Shown piece by piece: positions 24,657-33,001 of a stretch of DNA of 36,014 bases. This DNA is from VBCK01 sp035511515 (GTDB lineage Bacteria; Pseudomonadota; Gammaproteobacteria; Burkholderiales; Burkholderiaceae_F), in NCBI GenBank assembly GCA_035511515.1, contig DATKFG010000052.1, positions 1 through 36,014 of the forward strand, read 5' to 3'. The notes beneath the pieces are model-generated. The model saw only the letters and a program-made list of their open reading frames with translations, did not search any database and had not been told where the DNA came from. Position 1 is the stretch's first letter. Each line of letters starts with the position of its first letter. The translations under genes and the position numbers were made by a program.

Positions 24657-25834
24657 AGGCGCGACGACTGGTACCGCTGGTGCTGGCGGCGTTGCTGGTC
24701 GCCGCAGCCGCCGTATGGGTGTCATCGCGCAACCGCCCCGAGCAGGCCGCCGAAGCCGGCGCGCCGCTGCTGGCGTCGCTGGCCGATTCGATCGACGCGG
24801 TGAGCGAGGTGCGCCTGGCGCGCGGCGACGGCACCGCAACCACGCTGCAGCGTCGCGACAGCGGGTGGTTCGTCGTGCAGCGCAATTACCCGGCCGACCT
24901 GGGCAAGCTCAGATCGCTGCTGATCAACCTGGCTGCCTTGCACGCAGTGGAGGAAAAGACCAGCGACCCGGCACGCTACGCGCAGTTGAACGTCGAGGAT
25001 GCGGCCGGCGCGCAGTCGCACAGCGTGCGGATCGACGTTGCAGCGGGCGAGCGCAAGTGGTCGCTGTTACTGGGCAAGCCAGCCGAGCCGAGCGGAGGTT
25101 TCGTGCGCCTGTCCGGCGCGGCCGCCGCGCTGCTGGCGCAGCCGCGCATCGACGCCGATCCGCAGCCGGCCCGCTGGATCACGACCGAGGTCCTCGATGT
25201 GGCGGCCGACCGCGTTCAACAGGTGACCGTGCGGCCGGCCGAGGGGCCTGGCTACTTGCTGGCGCGCGAGGCGCGCGGCGTGGCCGACCTGACGCTGCAC
25301 GGGGTGCCGCCGGGGCGCAAGGCGGCCGCACCGGGCGTGGTCGACGCCGTCGCCGCAGCGCTGTCGCGGTTGAACGCGCAGGACGTCAAGGAGCGTGCGG
25401 CCAGCGCCCAGGAGCATCTGAACCGGGCGAGCTTTCGCACATTCGACGGCCTGCAGCTCGACCTGGACGGTTATCGCGACGGCGCCTCGGCCTGGATCCG
25501 GGTCACCGCAGGCGTCGATCCCGAAACGGCGCGGCGCTTCGCCTTGCCGTCGGCGGCGCCTGGCGAACCCAAGCCGGCTGAGGCTGCGGTCGCCAAGGAC
25601 GGCGAGGCCAAGGCTGCGCCTGCCAAGGGGGGCGAAGCCAAGGGCGCGCAGGTCAAGGCCAGCGAGGCCAAGGTCGCCGATCCGGCGTCCGAGGCCGCCG
25701 CGATCAACGCGCGTCTGGGGGCCTTTGACTTCCAGATCCCGGCCTACCAGTACGATGCGATCTATCGGCAGCTCAGGGACCTGCTCGCGCAGCCCGATCA
25801 CACGGCCACGGCCGGCTCGAAGCCTACGAAATGA
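24653..25834 (+). CDS. DUF4340 membrane-anchored protein, 393 aa
   Basis: One N-terminal membrane helix (residues 6-24) is followed by a periplasmic domain with the DUF4340 features 'VSEVRLARGDGTATTLQRRD', 'GWFVVQRNYPADLGKLRSLL' and 'ALHAVEEKTSDPARYAQLNV'. Residues of about 305-345 are a low-complexity Lys/Ala/Glu repeat (units such as 'AKGGEAKGA'), inserted before the conserved C-terminal segment 'FDFQIPAYQYDAIYRQLRDL'. The ATGA overlaps on both sides place it inside the ABC operon. DUF4340 proteins recur next to GldG-like proteins; the function is unknown. Confidence 0.9.
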   Translation: MKARRLVPLVLAALLVAAAAVWVSSRNRPEQAAEAGAPLLASLADSIDAVSEVRLARGDGTATTLQRRDSGWFVVQRNYPADLGKLRSLLINLAALHAVEEKTSDPARYAQLNVEDAAGAQSHSVRIDVAAGERKWSLLLGKPAEPSGGFVRLSGAAAALLAQPRIDADPQPARWITTEVLDVAADRVQQVTVRPAEGPGYLLAREARGVADLTLHGVPPGRKAAAPGVVDAVAAALSRLNAQDVKERAASAQEHLNRASFRTFDGLQLDLDGYRDGASAWIRVTAGVDPETARRFALPSAAPGEPKPAEAAVAKDGEAKAAPAKGGEAKGAQVKASEAKVADPASEAAAINARLGAFDFQIPAYQYDAIYRQLRDLLAQPDHTATAGSKPTK

Positions 25835-26052
25835 CCAACACACGCACGGGATTCGCTCGCATGCGCAACGTGGCTTCTGCCGTCTTGCTGATCGGGTGCC
25901 TGCTGCTGCAGGGCTGCGGCCGCGCGAACCCGGAGCCGCCCGATGTCCTGAAAGCTCAGCGCGAAGCGATGGACAAGGCCAAGGCCACCGAAAAGATGAC
26001 GCTGGACGCCGCCGAGCGCCGCGACGCGCAGATCGAGTCGCAGGCGAAGTGA
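25831..26052 (+). CDS. Small lipoprotein, 73 aa
   Basis: The ATG at 25831 overlaps the preceding stop as ATGA. A lipoprotein signal ends in 'LIGCLLLQGCGRANPEPPD', with the Cys in 'LQGC' as the likely lipid site. The remaining 40 residues are a charged, probably helical segment ('AQREAMDKAKATEKM', 'DAAERRDAQIESQAK') resembling a short coiled coil. I do not recognise the family. As the last gene of the ABC cluster it may tether or link the periplasmic parts. It is convergent with the outer-membrane efflux gene, 7 bases away. Confidence 0.8.
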   Translation: MTNTRTGFARMRNVASAVLLIGCLLLQGCGRANPEPPDVLKAQREAMDKAKATEKMTLDAAERRDAQIESQAK

Positions 26053-26059
26053 GCCGGCC

Positions 26060-27646
26060 TCAGCGCGCCTCGCCCGCGGCCTGCGGCGCCATGGCCTCTG
26101 CGGTCTGGATCCAGCCGCCGCCGAACGCCCGGTACAGGTCCGCATAGCTCTGAAACAGCAGGGCGCGCAGGGTATCGAGCGAAATTTCGGCGTCGAACAA
26201 CGACTGCTCGGCCGTGGCGACCTCCAGGTAGATTGCGGCGCCTTCCTGGTAGCGCCGCTGCGCCAGCTTCAACAGGCGCGTGAGCGCCGCGACGTTCTTT
26301 TCCTGCTCGGCGCGCTGCTGCTCCAGTGTGGTGCGCGCGATCAGCGCATCGTTGACGTCGCGCAGCGCCGAATTCACGGCTCCCTGGTAGGTCGCCACCA
26401 GCTCGCGCTGGCGCGCCTGGGCCAGCTCGACCTGGCTGCGCAGCGCGCCGCCGGTGAACAGTGCCTGCGTCAGCCCCGCGCCCGCGGTCCACGCGCCCGA
26501 AGCGCTCCGCGTCAACTCCACCAGTTGCGCGCTCTGATACCCCAGCAACCCGGTCAGGCTGATGCGCGGAAAGTAGGCGGCGCGAGCCACGCCGATGTCG
26601 GCGTTGGCCGCGATCAGCTCCTGCTCGGCCTGGCGCACGTCCGGCCGCCGCTCCAGCAGGTCCGACGGCAGCCCGGCCGGAACCGGCGGTACCGCCAGGT
26701 CGTGCAGCGTACCGCCCCGCTCGACCGTCCCCGGCTTGCGGCCGGCCAGCACGTTGATCAGATTTTCCTGTTGGGCGATCTGGCGCTGCAGCAAGGGCAC
26801 CGCGTTGGCCGCGATCTGGAACTCCGATTCGGCCTGCCGATAATCGCTTTCGGGCGCCACGCCGCCTTCGAAACGCGCCCTCTGCAACTTGAGCACTTCG
26901 CGCCGTGATTCGAGCGTGCGCTGCGCAATGGCCAGCTCGTCATCCAGCGCCAGCAACAGGATGTAGGCGTCGGCCATGTTCGTGACCAGCGTCAGCACGA
27001 CGGTGCGGCGGCCTTCGTCACTCGCCAGCAATTGCGCGCGCGCCGACTCGGTGGCCCGCCGCAGCCTTCCCCACACGTCGATCTCGTAGGTGGCGCTCAG
27101 ATCCAGGTTGTAAGTCGTGTAATTCTGCTGCCCCGGCGGGATGAAAATCCCCTGGACCGTGCTGCGGCTGGCGCGCTGGCGCTGTGCCGATGCATCGGTA
27201 CCGATCTGAGGAAACAGGGCCGAACGCGCCAGGCCGTATTGGGCGCGGGCCTGGTCGACGCGCGCCACCGCCGCCTTCAGATCCAGACTGCCGGCGATCG
27301 TGTCCGCCAGCAGCCGGGAAAGGACCGGATCCTTGAAGGCTTCCCACCAGGCCGCGTTCGTAATCTCGCTCGCTTCGGCCGGACCCAGCCGCCAGCCGGC
27401 CGGCAGATCGAGCGCGGGCCGCTGGTAGTCCGGCCCGACGGCGCAGGCCGCCAGCGCACAGGAGGCGGCGATCGCTACCCAGGCGAGCGTGCGGCCCTCA
27501 CCCCCGCCCCTCTCCCGCTGCGCGGGCGAGGGGCGACCAGGCGTCGCAAGCGCGCAGGCACTCGCACCGGCAAACCGTATCGCCCCTCGCCCGCGCAGCG
27601 GGAGAGGGGAGGGGGTGAGGGCGTGAACCGGCGCGACGTCAGACAT
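26060..27646 (-). CDS. Outer-membrane efflux lipoprotein (NodT family) with repeat-encoded N-terminal extension, 528 aa
   Basis: From residue 52 on, the protein is a normal RND outer-membrane factor. It has a signal 'RTLAWVAIAASCALAACAV' with Cys 68 in the lipobox, then 'GPDYQRPALDLPAGW', two TolC-like repeats and the motif 'LLERRPDVRQAEQELIAA'. Residues of about 9-51 are encoded by a palindromic repeat pair and read 'LTPSPLPLRGRG' and 'RPSPAQRERGGGEG'. The ATG at 27646 overlaps the stop of the pump gene. No ATG, GTG or TTG lies in frame between it and the lipobox; an in-frame TTG at 27664 is the only alternative upstream. It is the last gene of the adaptor-pump-channel operon. Export with such a long leader is uncertain. 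Confidence 0.9.
   Translation of the reverse strand: MSDVAPVHALTPSPLPLRGRGAIRFAGASACALATPGRPSPAQRERGGGEGRTLAWVAIAASCALAACAVGPDYQRPALDLPAGWRLGPAEASEITNAAWWEAFKDPVLSRLLADTIAGSLDLKAAVARVDQARAQYGLARSALFPQIGTDASAQRQRASRSTVQGIFIPPGQQNYTTYNLDLSATYEIDVWGRLRRATESARAQLLASDEGRRTVVLTLVTNMADAYILLLALDDELAIAQRTLESRREVLKLQRARFEGGVAPESDYRQAESEFQIAANAVPLLQRQIAQQENLINVLAGRKPGTVERGGTLHDLAVPPVPAGLPSDLLERRPDVRQAEQELIAANADIGVARAAYFPRISLTGLLGYQSAQLVELTRSASGAWTAGAGLTQALFTGGALRSQVELAQARQRELVATYQGAVNSALRDVNDALIARTTLEQQRAEQEKNVAALTRLLKLAQRRYQEGAAIYLEVATAEQSLFDAEISLDTLRALLFQSYADLYRAFGGGWIQTAEAMAPQAAGEAR
27495..27621. repeat. REP-like palindromic repeat pair inside a coding region
   Basis: The arms 27495-27536 and 27580-27621 (42 bases each) are near-perfect reverse complements separated by 43 bases. 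The family is the same as at 14618 and 20841. Unlike those, this pair lies within a gene, between the start codon and the signal-peptide codons of the outer-membrane efflux gene, and keeps the frame open. Confidence 0.92.
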
Positions 27647-30600
27647 TTCTGGACGGCGCTGCAACGCCCTGTGGTTCTGCGGTCTCCCGTTCGGAGCGGA
27701 ACGGCCAGTGGCGCTCGCCGATCCTCTGCATCACCACGTAGAACACCGGGATCAGGAAGATCCCGATCAGCGTGGCGGTCAGCATGCCCGACACCACCGC
27801 GGTGCCGATCGAGCGGCGGGCGCCCGCGCCGGCGCCGGTGGCGATCGCCAGCGGCAACGAGCCGAAGATGAACGCGAACGAGGTCATCAGGATCGGGCGC
27901 AATCGCAGCGCAGCGCCCTGGATCGCGCCTTCCATGATCGAGGCGCCGCGTTCGTGCGCGATCTTGGCGAACTCGACGATCAGGATCGCGTTCTTGGCCG
28001 CCAGTCCGATCAGCATGATCAGGCCGATCTGCGTGTACACGTCGTTCGGCATGCCGCGCAGCGCGATGCCGGAGAACGCGCCGAGCACTCCAAACGGAAT
28101 CACCAGCAGGATCGCCACCGGTATCGCCCAGCTCTCGTACAGAGCCGCCAGCACCAGGAAGACGAACGCCAGCGAGAGCGCGAATACGTAGCCGGTCTGC
28201 CCGCCGGTCTTTTTTTCCTGGTACACGGCGCCGGTCCATTCGTAGCTGTAACCGGCCGGCAGGGTGCGCGCCAGTTCCTCCATCGTCTGCGCCGCCTGGC
28301 CGGAGCTGTAGCCGGCAGCGGCGGCGCCGTTGATGGTGGCGGACCGGTAGATGTTGTAGCGCTGCAGGAACTGCGGTCCGTTGATCGACTTGATCGACAC
28401 GACGGTCGACAAGGGCACCATGGCGCCGGCGTCGGTGCGCACGTACATGCGCGCGATGTCCTCGGGGTGCGCGCGCGCGGCGGACTCGGCCTCGGTTTCG
28501 ACGCGGAAGGTGCGGCCGTACAGGTTGAAGTCGTTCACGTAGTAACTGCCCAGGAAAGTCTGCAGCGTGAAGAACACGTCGGCCAGGTTGACGCCGATCG
28601 ACTTGACGCGGTCGCGGTCGATCGCGTATTCGATCTGCGGCACGCGCGGGTCGAAGTTGGCGATCGCGTATTTCAGCTCGGGGCGCTTGCGCGCGCGCGC
28701 CAGGAAGTCCTGCAGCACTTCGTTGAAGCGTGCGACCGATCTGCCGCCGCGGTCCTGCAGCACGAATTCGAAGCCGCCGGCCGTTCCGAGGCCACGGATC
28801 GGCGGTGGATTGAAGATGAGTCCGAAGGCGTCCTTCACGTCTCGGTTGATGCGCATCATCATTTGATTGGTGATCTCGGTCGCACTCTGGCCGGGCTTGC
28901 CGGTGCGCTCGCTCCAGGGTTTGAGCCGGATGAAGACCGTCGCGTTGTAGGGGGAGGCGATGCCAGTCAGGATGTTGAACCCCTCCAACCCGGCCAGACC
29001 GTCGATGCCGGGTACCTCGCGCGAGATCGCCTCGATCTGGGTGAACGCCTCGTGCGTGCGCTGCGTCGAAGCGCCCAGCGGCAACTGCACGATGCCGAGC
29101 ACGAAACCCTGGTCCTCGTCCGGAACCAGTCCGGTCGGACGCGCGCTGACCAGGAAGTACAACCCCACCAGCAGCGCCGCGAAGGTCAGGAATACCAGCG
29201 CGGCGTGATGCACCAGCCGATCGACCGCGCCCAGGTACCCGTGCCGGAACCCTTCGAAGCCCCGATTGAAGAGCCGGAAGAACAGGGCGAGCGGGTTGCG
29301 GCCGCGCGCGCCCTCGCGCGCCGGCCGCAGCAGCAGCGCACAAAGCGCCGGCGTCAGCGTCAGCGCGATAATGGCCGACAGCATCACCGAGAAGGCCAGC
29401 GTCAGCGCAAACTGGCGGTACAGCTGTCCGGTCAGCCCTCCCAGGAAGGCGACCGGGACGAACACCGCCCCCAGCACCAGCGCGATGGCGATCACGGGTC
29501 CGCCCACGTCGGCGATGGCCCCCTTGGTCGCTTCCATCGGCGACTGGCCCTCGGAGTCGATCCGGTGCTGCACCGCCTCGACCACCACGATCGCGTCGTC
29601 GACCACGATCCCGATCGCCAGCACCAGGCCGAACAGGGTCAGCGTGTTGATCGAGAATCCGAGCGCGGCGAAGGCCGCGAAGGTGCCCACCAGCGACACG
29701 GGCACCGCCACGATCGGGATCAGCGTGGCGCGCCAGCTCTGCAGGAACAGGAACACCACGAACGCCACCAGCACGAAGGCGATGCCGAGCGTGATCGCCA
29801 CCTCCTTCAGCGACTGGGTGACGAACGGCACCGTGGTGTACGGCACCGAGTACACCATGCCTTCCGGAAACGACCGGGACGCGTCCTGCATCACGAGCCG
29901 TACGCCGCGATCGACGTCCAGCGCGTTGGCGTCGGGCGACAGGAAGATGCCGATGAAGGCCGAGGGCAGTCCGCGCTCGCGCGCCGTCAGCGAATAGTCG
30001 GCCCCGCTCAATTCGATGCGGGCGATGTCGTGCATGCGAACGATCTGTCCGTCGGGCGCCGCGCGCACGATCATCGCTTCGTACTGCGCGACGTCGCTCA
30101 AACGGCCCAGCACGTTAACCGTGTACTGCATCGTGGTGCCGGGCGGCGACGGCGGCGCGCCGATCACGCCCCCCGGAACCACGACGTTCTGCTCGCGGAT
30201 CGCGTTGGCCACGTCGCCGGCGGTGACGCCCAGGCGCGCCATCCGGTCCGGGTCGAGCCAGATGCGCATGCTGTAGTCGCGCGCCCCGAACACCCGCACC
30301 TGCCCGACCCCGTTGACGCGCGTCATCGCGTCGACCAGATTGAGCGTCGCATAGTTGCTCAGGAACACGTTGTCGTAGCGGCCATCCGGCGCGGTCAGCG
30401 CGAACACCTCCAGAAAGTCGGTCGACACCTTGCGGATCGTGATGCCCTGGCGTGCCACGTCGACCGGCAGCTGACTTTGCGCGATCGCGAAGCGGTTCTG
30501 CACATCCACCGCCGCGATGTCGGGATTGGTGCCGATCTCGAAGCTGACCACCAGGTTGTAAGAGCCGTCGGCGCCGCTCTTGGAGTCCATGTAGATCATG

Positions 30601-30821
30601 CCCTTGGCGCCATTGACCTGCTGCTCGATCGGCGCAGCGACCGACTCGGCCACGACCTGCGAGTTGGCGCCCGGGAAGCTGGTCGACACTTGCACCTGCG
30701 GCGGCACGATCTGCGGATACTGCGCGATCGGCAGGCTGAAGCCGGCCAGCGCGCCGGCCAGCAGGATCACCAGCGAGATGACCGTCGAGAAAATCGGCCG
30801 TTCGATGAAGAAGTTCAGCAC
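27639..30821 (-). CDS. RND efflux pump permease, HAE1 family, 1060 aa
   Basis: This is a full-length AcrB/MexF-type proton-driven drug exporter of the inner membrane. It starts 'LNFFIERPIFSTVISLVILL'. It has two large periplasmic loops and twelve transmembrane helices, with the proton-relay aspartates in helix 4 ('GIVVDDAIVVVEAV'). The next helices read 'LGAVFVPVAFLGGLTGQLYR'. Motifs such as 'GQVRVFGARDYSMRIWLDPD' are closest, by eye, to the MexF/BpeF/OqxB group. The start codon is GTG at 30821 with a weak ribosome site, 21 bases after the adaptor gene. The last bases overlap the start of the outer-membrane gene (ATGTCTGA). No regulator gene is adjacent. Confidence 0.96.
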   Translation of the reverse strand: MLNFFIERPIFSTVISLVILLAGALAGFSLPIAQYPQIVPPQVQVSTSFPGANSQVVAESVAAPIEQQVNGAKGMIYMDSKSGADGSYNLVVSFEIGTNPDIAAVDVQNRFAIAQSQLPVDVARQGITIRKVSTDFLEVFALTAPDGRYDNVFLSNYATLNLVDAMTRVNGVGQVRVFGARDYSMRIWLDPDRMARLGVTAGDVANAIREQNVVVPGGVIGAPPSPPGTTMQYTVNVLGRLSDVAQYEAMIVRAAPDGQIVRMHDIARIELSGADYSLTARERGLPSAFIGIFLSPDANALDVDRGVRLVMQDASRSFPEGMVYSVPYTTVPFVTQSLKEVAITLGIAFVLVAFVVFLFLQSWRATLIPIVAVPVSLVGTFAAFAALGFSINTLTLFGLVLAIGIVVDDAIVVVEAVQHRIDSEGQSPMEATKGAIADVGGPVIAIALVLGAVFVPVAFLGGLTGQLYRQFALTLAFSVMLSAIIALTLTPALCALLLRPAREGARGRNPLALFFRLFNRGFEGFRHGYLGAVDRLVHHAALVFLTFAALLVGLYFLVSARPTGLVPDEDQGFVLGIVQLPLGASTQRTHEAFTQIEAISREVPGIDGLAGLEGFNILTGIASPYNATVFIRLKPWSERTGKPGQSATEITNQMMMRINRDVKDAFGLIFNPPPIRGLGTAGGFEFVLQDRGGRSVARFNEVLQDFLARARKRPELKYAIANFDPRVPQIEYAIDRDRVKSIGVNLADVFFTLQTFLGSYYVNDFNLYGRTFRVETEAESAARAHPEDIARMYVRTDAGAMVPLSTVVSIKSINGPQFLQRYNIYRSATINGAAAAGYSSGQAAQTMEELARTLPAGYSYEWTGAVYQEKKTGGQTGYVFALSLAFVFLVLAALYESWAIPVAILLVIPFGVLGAFSGIALRGMPNDVYTQIGLIMLIGLAAKNAILIVEFAKIAHERGASIMEGAIQGAALRLRPILMTSFAFIFGSLPLAIATGAGAGARRSIGTAVVSGMLTATLIGIFLIPVFYVVMQRIGERHWPFRSERETAEPQGVAAPSRNV

Positions 30822-30842
30822 CGTCGGACCCGCGCCGGACGA

Positions 30843-32015
30843 TCAGCCGCGATGCTCGTCGGACGGGGCGCGCCCGGCCGCGAACACCGGCTTGACGGTC
30901 GCGCCGGGCATCACCTTCTGCAGACCGTCAACCACCACGATTTCCCCGGGCTGCAGGCCCGCGTCGATCACCCAGTCGTTGCCCATCCGCTGGGTGGCCG
31001 TGATCTGGCGCACCGAGGCCTTGTTGTCGGCACCGATCACGTAGATCGTTTTCAGTCCCTGCAGCTCCTGGACCGCCCTCTGCGGAATCAGGATCGTGTT
31101 CGGCCGCGAGGCCGACGGAACCAGCACCCGCACGTACTGACCGGGACGCAGCGTGCCGTCGGGGTTCGGAACGACGATCCGCACCTGCAGCGTGTCGTTC
31201 TTCGGATCGATGGCGGCATCGACGAAATTCAGGCGGCCCGGGTGCGGGTAGTCGCTGCCGTCGACCAGGTGCAGGCGAAAGTCGTCCGGTGCGGCCGGCT
31301 TGCCGTGGGCGCGCCGCGTCAGCTCCAGCGCCCGCTGCTCGCCCAGCGCGAAGTTCACGTAAATCGGGCTGGCCGAGTACAGCGTGGTGAGCAGCGTCTG
31401 CGCCACGGTCACCAGCGAGCCCGGTTTGACCAGCGCCTTGCTGATCATGCCGTCGCTGGGCGCGGTGATCTGCGTGTATCCCACGTTCAGCTCCGCCTCG
31501 TGCACGGCCGCGCGCGCCGCCTCGACGCTGGCCCGGTCCGCGCGATCGCGCGCGACCGCCGTGTCCAGGTCCTGCTGGCTGACCGCGTTGTCGGCAATCA
31601 GCCGCAACACCCGGGCCAGGTTCTGGGCCGAGTTGGCCGCCGACGCTTCGGCCTGGGCCAGGTTGGCCCGTGCCTGCTCCAGCGCCGCGTCGAACGGCTG
31701 CCGGTCGATCTGGAACAGCAGCTGGCCGCGGCGCACGGCGGCCCCGTCGCGGAACGCCTGGCGCTCCAGCAAGCCCTGCACGCGCGAGCGGATCTCGACC
31801 GTTTCGACCGCTTCGGCCTGCCCCACGTATTCCTCGGTCAGCGTCACCGCCTGCGCTTGCGCGCGCAGCACGGTGACCTCGGGCGGCGGCGGGGCCTGTT
31901 TCGGTGGCGCGTCGCCGCGCGCATTGCAGCCGGCCAGCCACAGTGCGACCCAGCAAAGCCAGACTGCTCGTGCAGCATGCATCCGTGCCGCGCCGGATCG
32001 ATCAAACAAATGCAT
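30843..32015 (-). CDS. RND efflux periplasmic adaptor (membrane fusion protein) lipoprotein, 390 aa
   Basis: The signal 'RAVWLCWVALWLAGCNARGD' has the lipidated Cys at residue 30. Adaptor domains follow in order: the barrel-sandwich piece 'VETVEIRSRVQGLLERQAF', the helical hairpin (about residues 95-170), 'NVGYTQITAPSDGMISKALV', the beta-barrel with 'IYVNFALGEQRALEL', and the membrane-proximal domain 'LRPGQYVRVLVPSASRPN'. The start at 32015 (ATG) gives the normal signal peptide; another ATG at 31982 (M12) is possible. The open frame runs further upstream but without adaptor-like residues. It links the pump to the outer-membrane channel. Confidence 0.94.
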   Translation of the reverse strand: MHLFDRSGAARMHAARAVWLCWVALWLAGCNARGDAPPKQAPPPPEVTVLRAQAQAVTLTEEYVGQAEAVETVEIRSRVQGLLERQAFRDGAAVRRGQLLFQIDRQPFDAALEQARANLAQAEASAANSAQNLARVLRLIADNAVSQQDLDTAVARDRADRASVEAARAAVHEAELNVGYTQITAPSDGMISKALVKPGSLVTVAQTLLTTLYSASPIYVNFALGEQRALELTRRAHGKPAAPDDFRLHLVDGSDYPHPGRLNFVDAAIDPKNDTLQVRIVVPNPDGTLRPGQYVRVLVPSASRPNTILIPQRAVQELQGLKTIYVIGADNKASVRQITATQRMGNDWVIDAGLQPGEIVVVDGLQKVMPGATVKPVFAAGRAPSDEHRG

Positions 32016-32074
32016 GCCCTTGCTCCCCGGAAGGAGTGTGAATGTTAACTTAGCAAGTGCGACCGGTTCCCTAA

Positions 32075-32476
32075 TTACTTGATGAGGGCGAGCGCGAGCA
32101 GGGTCCAGCCGGCGAGCAAGGTGAGTCCCCCCAGCGGAGTGATCAGGCCGAAACGGGGCTCGCCGAGCAAGGCGAGCAGATACAGGCTGCCGCTGAACAG
32201 CACGGTACCGGCCACCAAGCACGCGCCCGCCGCCCACGCGGTCCGGCCCGGCCACGATTGCAGCACCCAGGCGCACGCGAACAGCGCCAGCGCGTGCAGT
32301 ACCTGATAGCGCGCTGCGGTTTCGAACACGCTCAGCCGGTCGGCCGCCATCCAGGCCTTGGCCGCATGAGCGCCGAATGCGCCAGCGCCAACGCCGGTCA
32401 GCCCGAGCAGGGCGCCCGCGGCGGCCAGCCAGCGCGCGCGCCGCGCGACGGCGGCGCCATCAGGGTCGATTGGCAT
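32075..32476 (-). CDS. DUF423 (YgdD-type) inner-membrane protein, 133 aa
   Basis: Four hydrophobic helices cover most of the length. The family features are 'GVGAGAFGAHAAKAW' near the N-terminus, 'FETAARYQVLHALALFA', 'GTVLFSGSLYLLALLG' and 'ITPLGGLTLLAGWTLLA'. The length is typical. The function of DUF423 proteins is not established. The gene lies 59 bases upstream of the adaptor gene on the same strand. The gap contains an AT-rich stretch (about 32040-32080), so the pump operon may have its own promoter. Confidence 0.92.
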   Translation of the reverse strand: MPIDPDGAAVARRARWLAAAGALLGLTGVGAGAFGAHAAKAWMAADRLSVFETAARYQVLHALALFACAWVLQSWPGRTAWAAGACLVAGTVLFSGSLYLLALLGEPRFGLITPLGGLTLLAGWTLLALALIK

Positions 32477-32712
32477 CGTCGGCCACTCTCATTAGCCGTT
32501 CGGAGTCAGGCCGCGCCTTTCGGGGTCTCGGTTCAATGTAGCATTCGCGCCAGTCGCACTCGCCGGTGTCTGAGGAGAGGCGGGGCGGCTGTAAGTTCGG
32601 CGCACGGTCCCCGACCAAGGGGCGTGCCCGGCGGTTGGGCATCTGGGAGCCTTGTGGCTGCGGCCGCGGGGCACGGTTGGCATGGGCAGCACATTCTGAA
32701 GAAGGAGTGGCA

Positions 32713-32985
32713 ATGGGGACGATGAGGAAATCGAGTTCGATGAGACTGACCGGCGCCGCGATCGCGTGCGCCGCCGCGGGATTGTTCGCGATGGGGGCCG
32801 CGACCCCGGTTTTTGCGGCCGAAGACGCCAAGATTCATTGCGACGGCGCCAACAGCTGCAAGGGCAAGAGCGACTGCAAGGGCGCGAAGAATTCCTGCCA
32901 GGGACAGAACTCTTGCAAGGGTCAGGGTTTCAAGGAGATGACCAAGGAGGAGTGCGCGAAGGCCCAGCAGGATATGAAGAAGTAG
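32713..32985 (+). CDS. bufA: Bufferin-type metallophore precursor (BufA2-like), 90 aa
   Basis: AAGGAG at 32702-32707 precedes the ATG at a good distance. A signal peptide ends at 'ATPVFA' before 'AEDAK'. The mature peptide of about 55 residues holds six cysteines (C43, C49, C55, C62, C68, C81), five of them regularly spaced in units such as 'NSCKG', 'SDCKG' and 'NSCQG'. This matches the cysteine-rich bufferin precursors whose cysteines are converted to thiooxazoles by a DUF692 enzyme to bind copper in the periplasm. The next two genes are that enzyme and its partner, which strongly supports the call. The expected trigger is copper excess; no operator is identified in the 235-base upstream region. 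Confidence 0.92.
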   Translation: MGTMRKSSSMRLTGAAIACAAAGLFAMGAATPVFAAEDAKIHCDGANSCKGKSDCKGAKNSCQGQNSCKGQGFKEMTKEECAKAQQDMKK

Positions 32986-33001
32986 CGCTGGACGGTCGCT
33001 C

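Noticed and set aside
22695..24839. Open frame of 714 codons opposite the GldG-like gene
   Set aside because: It is an antisense shadow crossing the boundary of two coupled plus-strand genes. There is no start signal and no domain.
27708..32048. Open frame of 1446 codons on the plus strand opposite the RND pump operon
   Set aside because: It is a shadow of high-GC genes on the minus strand. Its translation is rich in Arg, His, Gln and Asp with no recognisable domain, while the opposite strand encodes clear, full-length pump components.
32258..32725. Open frame of 155 codons between the DUF423 and bufferin genes
   Set aside because: It overlaps DUF423 on the other strand and runs past the bufferin ribosome site and start. 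There is no recognisable feature, and the region is better explained as a divergent promoter region.
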